Of a stretch of 64,000 nt of DNA, positions 36,099-42,941 are shown one piece after another (position 1 is the stretch's first letter; each line of letters opens with the position of its first letter). Where the stretch lies: assembly GCF_934924865.1 (NCBI RefSeq), contig NZ_OW235315.1:682001-746000 (forward strand), in the 5' to 3' direction. The position numbers and the translations under genes are program-made. Source of the stretch: Tepidibacter aestuarii (lineage in GTDB: Bacteria; Bacillota; Clostridia; Peptostreptococcales; Peptostreptococcaceae). Below the pieces are notes generated by a model. That model had not been told where the DNA came from and searched no databases. It saw only the letters and a program-made list of their open reading frames with translations.

Positions 36099-38057
36099 AT
36101 GAAAAAATTTAGTCATGGGTGCACACTTGATTGTTTTGATTGTTGTAAGTTTGATGTATATAAAAATGAAAATAATGATATTCATATAAAGGCAGATAAA
36201 AACCATCCTTATACAAGGGGGATAATATGCCCAAAGGGAAAGAAGCATTTAGATAGATTAAATCACAAGGATAGAATATACACCCCTCTTAAAAAGGTGG
36301 ATGGGAAATGGATAGAGATAACATTTGATGAAGCTATATCAATAATAGCTGATAAACTAAACTTTTACAAAGAAAATTATAATTCAAATTCAGTTGCACA
36401 TTACTATGAATCGGGAACTGGTGGATTACTAAAATCTATGCAAAATATATTTTTTAACTTTTATGGAGGTATTACAGAGTTTGAAGGAGGAACATGTTGG
36501 TCCGCTGGAATTAAAGCTCAAAAATACGACTTTGGATATGTAAAAGGAAGCTCGCTTGAAGATATAATGAATTCACAAAATATAATAGTTTGGGGAAGAA
36601 ATCCTTATAATACATCTATACATCTTATGGACACCATATTAAAAGCCAAGAAAAATGGAATTAAAGTAACCGTTATAGACCCTATATACACAGAAACTGC
36701 AAAGAGGGGTGATGAATACATAAGAGTTAACCCATCAACAGATGGAGCTCTTTGTATGGCTATGACTAAGATTATAATAGAAGAAGGTTTACAAGACAAC
36801 GAATTTATTAATAAATATGTAAAAGGATATGATGAATATAAAAAATATTTAGATACACTAAGTCTTGAATATCTATCAAAGGAATGCGGTGTAGATATAG
36901 ATACTATAAAGAAAATATCTCGTGTATATGCAAAAAAAAGCAGCACGATATATATAGGATACGGAGTTCAAAAGTATAGAAATGGAGGAAATAGTATAAG
37001 AAGTATAGATGCCATAGCTGCTATAACAGGAAATATAGGAAAAACTGGAGCTGGAGTTAATTATGCAAATAGGGTATATCCTGATATACTAAATAGAGAC
37101 CCTTATAATAGTTGTAATTATGCGAAGAATAAAAGATACTTAAACATTCATAGTTTTGCGGATGATATAAAAAATTCGAACCAAGAACCTATAAAAGCTA
37201 TATTTATAACAAAAGCAAATCCTTTATGTAGATGGCCTAACTTAAATAAAAATATAAAGGCATTTAGAGAAATAGAATTTAAAGTATGTATAGACATGTT
37301 TATGACGGATACTGCTAAATATTGTGATTTATTTATACCGTGCACTAACACTTTAGAAAGTGAAGATATGCTGTATTCATCTATGTGTAATCCATATATT
37401 ATATACAATGAAAAAATAGCTGACCCAAAGCATATACTTATGGATGAATATTATTTCTTTATGGAACTTAGTAAGAAAATGAATATGAAAGATTATCCTC
37501 TAGTATCAAAAGAAGAGTATTTGAAACAGATAGTAAAACCTTTATCTAAATGGAACATAGAAATAGAGGATATAAAAAAAGGTTATGTAAATATGGCATT
37601 TGATAAAGTAGCTTGGAGAGATAAAATTTTTAAAACTCCTTCTGAAAAAATAGAAATATACTCGGATAATGCAGAAGAAGATGGGCTAAGTCCTATACCT
37701 GTATATATAAAAAGTGAAAAAGAGGATATAAGGTTAATAACTACACATGAGAAAAATTCATTATTCACACAGCACTACTTAGACGATAATCAAATTTCAA
37801 TTGTCTATATGAATATTGATCTTGCTAAAAAATATGAAATATCGGAAGATGAAATAATAGTTTTAAAGTCTAGAAATGGAAGTATAGAAACTAAAGTAAA
37901 GATTACTGACGATGTAGCTAATGATGTTGTTCATATGTACACAAGATGGGCTAATAAAGACGGAAATCCAAACTTTTTAACTGAAGATATATCGTCTGAA
38001 ATGGGAGGTCAAGTCGCATATAATGAAACATTCGTAGAAATTGTAAAAAGGTGCTAA
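36099..38057 (+). CDS. Molybdopterin oxidoreductase (DMSO-reductase family)
   Basis: This 652-residue protein has an N-terminal iron-sulfur segment (GCTLDCFDCCKF ... ICPKGKKHLDR), the molybdopterin core (IVWGRNPYNTSIHLMDT, GNIGKTGAGVNY, ITKANPLCRWPN) and a C-terminal guanine-dinucleotide-binding domain. EGGTCWSAGIKAQKYDFG occupies the region where the metal-ligand Cys/Ser/Sec normally lies. No twin-arginine signal peptide is present, so it is cytoplasmic. No electron-transfer subunits are adjacent. Substrate is unknown; it is not a standard formate dehydrogenase. AAAGGAG precedes the ATG. Confidence 0.82.
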   Translation: MKKFSHGCTLDCFDCCKFDVYKNENNDIHIKADKNHPYTRGIICPKGKKHLDRLNHKDRIYTPLKKVDGKWIEITFDEAISIIADKLNFYKENYNSNSVAHYYESGTGGLLKSMQNIFFNFYGGITEFEGGTCWSAGIKAQKYDFGYVKGSSLEDIMNSQNIIVWGRNPYNTSIHLMDTILKAKKNGIKVTVIDPIYTETAKRGDEYIRVNPSTDGALCMAMTKIIIEEGLQDNEFINKYVKGYDEYKKYLDTLSLEYLSKECGVDIDTIKKISRVYAKKSSTIYIGYGVQKYRNGGNSIRSIDAIAAITGNIGKTGAGVNYANRVYPDILNRDPYNSCNYAKNKRYLNIHSFADDIKNSNQEPIKAIFITKANPLCRWPNLNKNIKAFREIEFKVCIDMFMTDTAKYCDLFIPCTNTLESEDMLYSSMCNPYIIYNEKIADPKHILMDEYYFFMELSKKMNMKDYPLVSKEEYLKQIVKPLSKWNIEIEDIKKGYVNMAFDKVAWRDKIFKTPSEKIEIYSDNAEEDGLSPIPVYIKSEKEDIRLITTHEKNSLFTQHYLDDNQISIVYMNIDLAKKYEISEDEIIVLKSRNGSIETKVKITDDVANDVVHMYTRWANKDGNPNFLTEDISSEMGGQVAYNETFVEIVKRC

Positions 38058-38074
38058 TTATTAGCGCTTTTTTT
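38045..38074 (+). terminator. Terminator overlapping the stop codon of the molybdoenzyme gene
   Basis: AAAGGTGCTAA-TTA-TTAGCGCTTTTTTT; the left arm includes the final codons. Confidence 0.8.
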
Positions 38075-38108
38075 ATGCTTATTCTACAAAAGTAGTTAAA
38101 ATTTTACG

Positions 38109-38136
38109 AAGGAAAGAAGTAATATTTTATAGAAAG
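38109..38136 (+). promoter_or_regulatory. Possible sigma-H-type promoter of the spoIIA operon
   Basis: AAGGAAAG followed after 14 bases by AGAAAG, roughly matching the AGGA...GAAT pattern of sigma-H. SpoIIA operons are sigma-H dependent in Bacillus and Clostridia. The match is imperfect. Confidence 0.35.
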
Positions 38137-38166
38137 ATATTAAGAGCATAATAAGGGGGGATAACA

Positions 38167-38502
38167 TTGGATATAAACTATAAAATAGATAACAGAAATT
38201 TAATCGTTGAACTATATGGAGAACTAGACCACCATATAGCTTCAGAGGTAAGGGAAGAGATTGATATGGCTATAGATAAAAATTCCATAAAAAATGTTAT
38301 ATTTGATTTGAAGAACATGAATTTTATGGATTCCTCAGGAGTAGGAGTTATCATAGGTAGATATAAAAAGCTTTCAGAAACTGGAGGAAAGGTAGTTGTT
38401 TTAAACTTAAATAAGCATGTTAAAAGAATATTTGACTTATCAGGCATAGACAAGATAATAGGAATTTATAACGATTACGAAGAAGCAATAAGTTCTTTAT
38501 AA
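38167..38502 (+). CDS. spoIIAA: Anti-sigma F factor antagonist SpoIIAA
   Basis: This 111-residue STAS-domain protein has the phosphorylatable Ser motif NFMDSSGVGVIIGRYK. When dephosphorylated it binds SpoIIAB and frees sigma F in the forespore. The start is TTG at 38167 after AAGGGGGG. spoIIAB follows after 12 bases, giving the classic three-gene operon. Confidence 0.95.
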   Translation: MDINYKIDNRNLIVELYGELDHHIASEVREEIDMAIDKNSIKNVIFDLKNMNFMDSSGVGVIIGRYKKLSETGGKVVVLNLNKHVKRIFDLSGIDKIIGIYNDYEEAISSL

Positions 38503-38514
38503 GGGGGAAAAACG

Positions 38515-38952
38515 ATGAAGAATTATATGGAAATTAGTTTTTTAGCCAAATCTGAGAATGAATCTTTTGCTAGGGTGGTAGTTGCTTCTTTTGCATCTCA
38601 ATTAGACCCAACAATAGATGAAATAGCAGACATAAAAACTGCTGTATCTGAGGCTGTTACGAATGCTATAATTCATGGATACGATGAAGATGAAACAAAG
38701 TTAGTTAATGTAAGAAGTGAGATAGATGGAGATACTATAAAGGTAGTGATAGAAGATAAGGGGAATGGAATAAAGGATGTAGATATGGCAAAACAACCTC
38801 TTTATACTTCAAAGCCTGAACTTGAAAGGTCAGGAATGGGCTTTACAGTAATGGAAACTTTTATGGACAGTATTGAAATATCTTCTATTTTGGGGGAAGG
38901 AACTAAATTAGTTATGAAAAAAACTATAAAATCCAATAAAAATAAAGATTAG
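38515..38952 (+). CDS. spoIIAB: Anti-sigma F factor SpoIIAB
   Basis: This 145-residue GHKL-type kinase has an N-box [13 protein letters not shown], the ATP-binding [12 protein letters not shown] and a G2-like [13 protein letters not shown]. It binds sigma F and phosphorylates SpoIIAA. It lies between spoIIAA and sigF with short gaps, and GGGGGA is upstream of the ATG. Confidence 0.96.
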   Translation: MKNYMEISFLAKSENESFARVVVASFASQLDPTIDEIADIKTAVSEAVTNAIIHGYDEDETKLVNVRSEIDGDTIKVVIEDKGNGIKDVDMAKQPLYTSKPELERSGMGFTVMETFMDSIEISSILGEGTKLVMKKTIKSNKNKD

Positions 38953-38963
38953 GGGTAATAATT

Positions 38964-39728
38964 ATGGTGATGCCTGCTGTAAGTGAGGAAAAAAGACATT
39001 TACTTAGCCATGAGGAAACTCTAGCTCTCATAGAAAAAGCTCAGGATGGAGATGAAAGGTCAAAGGATATTTTAATAGAAAGTAATTTAGGGCTAGTCAG
39101 AAGTGTTGTAAATAAATTTATGAATATAGGTTATGAAAGAGATGATTTATTTCAATTAGGATCAATAGGACTTATAAAAGCTATATATAAGTTTGATCCT
39201 ACGTTTAATGTGAGATTTTCTACATATGCAGTACCTATGATTTTAGGAGAGATAAAAAGATATTTAAGAGATGATGGGATGATTAAAGTATCAAGGTCTC
39301 TAAAACAGCTTGCTACAAAGAGTAAGATTGAAACTGAAAGACTATCTAAAAAATTTGGACGAGAGCCTACAATAGAAGAGGTTGCAAAATCTCTTGAGGT
39401 ATCTAAAGAAGATATAGTTATGGCTCTTGAATCAAACTCATCAGTTGAGTACTTACATGGGGTTATACACGAGGATGAAGGATCCCCTATATGCCTTATA
39501 GATAAAATAAGTCAAACTAAAACTATGGATGATGAAAAAATAGTTGATAATTTACTTTTAAAGCAAGTGTTAGGTAAATTAGAAAAAAGAGAAAGACAAA
39601 TTATAGTTTTAAGATATTTTGAGGATAGAACACAAAGTGAGATAGGAAGTGAGCTTGGAATATCTCAGGTTCAGGTATCTAGGATTGAAAAGAAGGTTTT
39701 AAGCAAACTTAAAAATATGATAAGTTGA
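38964..39728 (+). CDS. sigF: RNA polymerase sigma-F factor
   Basis: This 254-residue sigma-70 family factor has region 2 (ERDDLFQLGSIGLIKAIYKFDP, FSTYAVPMILGEIKRYLRDD), region 3 and a region 4 helix-turn-helix (RTQSEIGSELGISQVQVSRIEKK). Its place after spoIIAA/spoIIAB identifies it as sigma F, the first forespore factor. Its regulon includes spoIIR and sigG. The spoVA operon follows in the same direction but is separated by a terminator and a palindromic element. Confidence 0.96.
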   Translation: MVMPAVSEEKRHLLSHEETLALIEKAQDGDERSKDILIESNLGLVRSVVNKFMNIGYERDDLFQLGSIGLIKAIYKFDPTFNVRFSTYAVPMILGEIKRYLRDDGMIKVSRSLKQLATKSKIETERLSKKFGREPTIEEVAKSLEVSKEDIVMALESNSSVEYLHGVIHEDEGSPICLIDKISQTKTMDDEKIVDNLLLKQVLGKLEKRERQIIVLRYFEDRTQSEIGSELGISQVQVSRIEKKVLSKLKNMIS

Positions 39729-39729
39729 G

Positions 39730-39759
39730 AAGGGTCATACAATTGTATGGCTCTTTTTA
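39730..39759 (+). terminator. Terminator after sigF
   Basis: AGGGTCATAC-AATT-GTATGGCTCTTTTTA, a 10-bp stem with two G-U pairs, then T. Confidence 0.8.
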
Positions 39760-39763
39760 TGTA

Positions 39764-39990
39764 CTTAAGCAAAAAATGAAGATTATTGAAATAATGCTAT
39801 TTAGTCAACCTTTTAGTAAAATTATAGATTCTGCTTTATAAAATAGCCTAAAATTTCTTAAACTCCCTACGGTCAGATAAATAACTTTTTTAACGGATAT
39901 TTTAACATCATAATCTAAGTTTTATTTTAAAATGTTAACAAAAAATAGCTAACATTTAAATAATCTTCATTTTTAAATTGCGTGATTTAA
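39764..39990. repeat. Palindromic (MITE-like) element, copy A
   Basis: About 225 bases with long terminal inverted repeats: AAAAATGAAGATTATT at 39771 is matched exactly in reverse at 39959-39974, and pairing continues inwards to a centre near CTCCCTACGGTCAG. It shares end and centre blocks with the element at 47085 (AAACTCCC, GGTCA, TTAACGGA, CTAACATTT, CATTTTTAA). It encodes no protein. It fills most of the sigF-spoVAA gap. Confidence 0.75.
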
Positions 39991-40002
39991 AGTTAGAAAA
40001 TA

Positions 40003-40031
40003 GAATTTTTTAATTGTTTTTGTAAATAATA
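40003..40031 (+). promoter_or_regulatory. Weak sigma-G-like promoter of the spoVA operon
   Basis: GAATT, 17-base spacer, AATAATA (40025-40031). This compares with the sigma-G consensus of GNATR and CATNNTA, with the C replaced. The same AATAATA variant occurs before the DUF421 gene at 62955. Confidence 0.35.
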
Positions 40032-40055
40032 ATTGTATGAAAAGGGGGACTTAAA

Positions 40056-40646
40056 GTGGAAATATATTTAAAACCTAAGAAGCATTTAAAGTTTAAAAAA
40101 GATATAAAGGATTTGTATCTGAAGGATTTGTTTCATATATATCCTTCTCAAAATGAAGATTTGGTAAAAGATATAATAGTTGCTCATGTAAATGGAGTTA
40201 GTAAGGATTACGAGGTTATAGAACTTGGGGATGTTATCAGTAGAATAAACAGTCAAAATAGTTATGTTAAGGTTAACTTTTTAGAATTGAATGATTTATT
40301 AATACATTTTGATAATCCCAAAAAGGATAATATGTTGTTTATAAGGGTTTTATTTGTATGTATAGTACTGTTTTTAGGTTCTGGGATGGCTATAATTAAT
40401 TTTCATTCTGATGTAAATATGAATACATCTCAAAAAACAATACTCAGAATATTAACAGGAAGTGAGACTGAGAACTTATTACTGTTTCAAATAGCATATT
40501 CGCTAGGAATAGGAGCGGGAGTTGCTGTGTTTTACAATAAAGTAATACCGAATTTTTCAAAATCAGAGCCAAGTCCACTAGAACTAGAAGTATCTACTTT
40601 TAAAAATGAGGTACAAACTTATATTATTGAAAATAATGAGAAATAA
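40056..40646 (+). CDS. spoVAA: Stage V sporulation protein SpoVAA
   Basis: This 196-residue protein has a soluble N-terminal domain (residues 1-90) and two hydrophobic segments, about 95-115 and 140-165. It fits SpoVAA by length, topology and its place as first gene of the spoVAA-B-C-D-E run. SpoVA proteins move Ca-dipicolinate across the inner forespore membrane. The start is GTG at 40056 after AAAGGGGG. Sequence conservation of SpoVAA is low, so the call leans on context. Confidence 0.85.
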   Translation: MEIYLKPKKHLKFKKDIKDLYLKDLFHIYPSQNEDLVKDIIVAHVNGVSKDYEVIELGDVISRINSQNSYVKVNFLELNDLLIHFDNPKKDNMLFIRVLFVCIVLFLGSGMAIINFHSDVNMNTSQKTILRILTGSETENLLLFQIAYSLGIGAGVAVFYNKVIPNFSKSEPSPLELEVSTFKNEVQTYIIENNEK

Positions 40647-40656
40647 GGAGGCAGAT

Positions 40657-41067
40657 TTGAAACTAGCATTTATAACTATATTAGGATTTTCAGAAGGTGT
40701 AGTTGTTGGATCAGGTATAGTAGCACTTCTTACATTACTAGATATAATTCCAAGGCTTTGTCAGATAACAAATACTTATAACTACTTAGGAAGATATGAA
40801 TATATGTTAATATCAGGAGCGTTCATTGGAAGTCTATTTTCACTTATAGATATATCATTTAATTCTGGGACTATGTGTGTAATATTATTTGGTTGTTTCT
40901 ACGGTATTTTTATAGGTATGCTAGCATCTGCTCTTGCAGAGGCAGTAGATGTTATACCAGTTATGCAGAGAAGGCTCAATATACAAGGGATGGTCAAGTA
41001 TATAATAATAGTTTTATTAATAGGGAAAACGGTAGGTTCTATAGTTAATTGGACAATATTAAAATAG
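40657..41067 (+). CDS. spoVAB: Stage V sporulation protein SpoVAB
   Basis: This 136-residue membrane protein has about four hydrophobic helices (LAFITILGFSEGVVVGSGIV ...; YEYMLISGAFIGSLFSLIDI; MCVILFGCFYGIFIGMLA; YIIIVLLIGKTVGSIV). I use TTG 40657 because AAGGAGG lies 5 bases upstream. An ATG 51 bases earlier would overlap spoVAA and give a charged, non-membrane start. It is part of the spoVA operon for dipicolinate transport. Confidence 0.87.
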   Translation: MKLAFITILGFSEGVVVGSGIVALLTLLDIIPRLCQITNTYNYLGRYEYMLISGAFIGSLFSLIDISFNSGTMCVILFGCFYGIFIGMLASALAEAVDVIPVMQRRLNIQGMVKYIIIVLLIGKTVGSIVNWTILK

Positions 41068-41077
41068 AGGTGATTAA

Positions 41078-41506
41078 ATGGATTATAAAAAATATGTCGA
41101 TAATAAAAGCCCGAAGCCTACATATCTTAAAAACTGCATATGGGCATTTATTGTAGGTGGATTAATATGTGATTTAGGACAGTTTATATTAAACAGTTAT
41201 ATAAAATACGGTCTTGATAAAAAAATGGCATCTACTGCAACTTCTATAACTCTTATATTTTTAGGAGCATTTTTTACAGGTATAGGAGTATATGATTTAC
41301 TTGGAAGAAGGGCTGGTGCGGGTTCAATTGTTCCTATAACTGGTTTTTCTAACTCTATAGTATCTCCAGCTATGGAGTATAAGCGAGAAGGCTATGTATT
41401 GGGTGTTGCAGGAAAAATGTTTACAATAGCAGGGCCTGTTCTTGTATATGGAATAGGAAGTTCTGTAATACTTGGACTAATTTATCATTTCTTAGGAATT
41501 AGTTAG
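41078..41506 (+). CDS. spoVAC: Stage V sporulation protein SpoVAC
   Basis: This 142-residue membrane protein has four hydrophobic segments and the family block GAGSIVPITGFSNSIVSPAMEYKREGYVLGVAGKMF. SpoVAC forms a membrane channel for Ca-dipicolinate and responds to osmotic stress in Bacillus. The start is ATG 41078 with AGAGGTG upstream, 10 bases after spoVAB. A paralogue is encoded at 61206-61685. Confidence 0.95.
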   Translation: MDYKKYVDNKSPKPTYLKNCIWAFIVGGLICDLGQFILNSYIKYGLDKKMASTATSITLIFLGAFFTGIGVYDLLGRRAGAGSIVPITGFSNSIVSPAMEYKREGYVLGVAGKMFTIAGPVLVYGIGSSVILGLIYHFLGIS

Positions 41507-41519
41507 AAAGGAGAGTACT

Positions 41520-42530
41520 ATGGCAAAGAAAAGATTAGGAAATCAAACAATACAGTTAGAAAATAGTCCCGTTATAATATCAACTGGATCAATAGTAGGA
41601 CCAAAAGAAGGGGAAGGGCCATTAAAGGATTATTTTGATATAATCTTAAAGGATGATTTGTTTGGAGAAGATAGCTGGGAATTTGGTGAGAGTAAGATGA
41701 TAAGAGAAGTCATAAGAATGGCTGTAGATAAGGGTGATTATGTACTAAATCAGGTTGATTATATAGTAGCAGGGGATTTACTTAATCAACTTATGTCTAC
41801 ATCGTTTGCTGCAAGAGATTTAAAAAGACCATTCTTTGGAGTTTATGGAGCTTGTTCTACAATGTCAGAATCTATGAGTCTTGCATCTATGATTGTAGAT
41901 GGAGGATTTTCTGATTTAGTAGTAGCTGCAACTTCAAGTCATTTTTCAACAGCAGAGAGACAGTTTAGATATCCTCTAGAGCTTGGAAATCAACGACCTA
42001 TGACTGCTCAATGGACAGTTACAGGAGCAGGAGCAAGTGTTATATCATCAAGAGGAGAAGGACCTAAGATAAAAAGAATAACTACTGGTAAGGTTATAGA
42101 TAAAGGTATAACTGATGTAAATAATATGGGACCAGCCATGGCGCCTGCAGCAGTTGATACAATAAAAGCATACTTTGACGATACAAAAGATGATATAGAT
42201 AGCTTTGACATAATAGCAACAGGAGATTTGGGAATAGTAGGAGGGCAGATTCTTCTAGATTTTATAAATAAAGAAGGTTATGACATATCTAATGTATATA
42301 TGGACTGTGGTATAGAAATATTTGACCATAAAAAACAAGATACTCACTCTGGAGGAAGTGGATGTGGATGTTCTGCGAGTGTGTTCAATGGATACATATA
42401 CAAGAAACTTAAAAACAAAGAAATAAATAAAGTAATGTTAGTATCAACTGGAGCCTTGCTGTCTCCTACAAGCACACTTCAAAAGCAAAGTATACCATCT
42501 ATAGCTCATGCTGTGATTATAGAGAATTAG
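41520..42530 (+). CDS. spoVAD: Stage V sporulation protein SpoVAD
   Basis: This 336-residue soluble protein of thiolase-like fold has FFGVYGACSTMSESMSLASM, MTAQWTVTGAGASV and SGGSGCGCSASVFNG. It binds dipicolinate at the outer face of the inner spore membrane. Conservation and position between spoVAC and spoVAE are clear. AAAGGAG precedes the ATG. It has a 334-residue paralogue at 60201. Confidence 0.96.
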   Translation: MAKKRLGNQTIQLENSPVIISTGSIVGPKEGEGPLKDYFDIILKDDLFGEDSWEFGESKMIREVIRMAVDKGDYVLNQVDYIVAGDLLNQLMSTSFAARDLKRPFFGVYGACSTMSESMSLASMIVDGGFSDLVVAATSSHFSTAERQFRYPLELGNQRPMTAQWTVTGAGASVISSRGEGPKIKRITTGKVIDKGITDVNNMGPAMAPAAVDTIKAYFDDTKDDIDSFDIIATGDLGIVGGQILLDFINKEGYDISNVYMDCGIEIFDHKKQDTHSGGSGCGCSASVFNGYIYKKLKNKEINKVMLVSTGALLSPTSTLQKQSIPSIAHAVIIEN

Positions 42531-42541
42531 GAGGTGGAATT

Positions 42542-42898
42542 GTGGAATATTTAAGAGCTTTCATAGTTGGAGGAGCCATATGTGTTATAGGTCAAATACT
42601 TATGGATTTTTTTAAGGTACCATCACCCTATGTACTTGTGAGTTTTGTGACTGTAGGTGTTATATTGACGGGACTTGGAATATATGAACCAATTGTAGAA
42701 TTTGGAGGAGCTGGTGCAACTGTGCCTCTTACAGGGTTCGGATATGGACTTGGAAAAGGTGTTATAGAAGAAGTTGGTAAAAAAGGGTTACTAGGTGCAT
42801 TTACAGGAGGAACAGCTGCGAATGCAGGTGGAATTGCAGCAGCTGTTTTGTTTGGATACTTAATGTCTTTAATATTTACCCCAAAAACAAAACCGTAA
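42542..42898 (+). CDS. spoVAE: Stage V sporulation protein SpoVAE
   Basis: This 118-residue membrane protein has about four helices and the conserved segment EFGGAGATVPLTGFGYGLGKGVIEE. It is the last gene of the chromosomal spoVA operon. The start is GTG 42542 after AGGAGGTG. A paralogue, SpoVAEb-like, lies at 59832. Confidence 0.94.
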   Translation: MEYLRAFIVGGAICVIGQILMDFFKVPSPYVLVSFVTVGVILTGLGIYEPIVEFGGAGATVPLTGFGYGLGKGVIEEVGKKGLLGAFTGGTAANAGGIAAAVLFGYLMSLIFTPKTKP

Positions 42899-42907
42899 GA
42901 GCAAAAA

Positions 42908-42941
42908 ATAGAGAGCAATTAATTGCTCTCTATTATTTTTG
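42908..42941. terminator. Bidirectional terminator between spoVAE and the PBP gene
   Basis: AATAGAGAGCAATTAATTGCTCTCTATTATTTTT palindrome. It overlaps the last codons of the convergent PBP gene. Confidence 0.82.

Noticed and set aside
36099..38057. Selenocysteine in the molybdoenzyme
   Set aside because: No in-frame TGA occurs where the metal ligand is expected; the frame is continuous.
40606..40656. Upstream ATG as the spoVAB start
   Set aside because: It would overlap spoVAA by 41 bases and add a charged stretch before the first membrane helix; TTG 40657 has AAGGAGG at the right distance.
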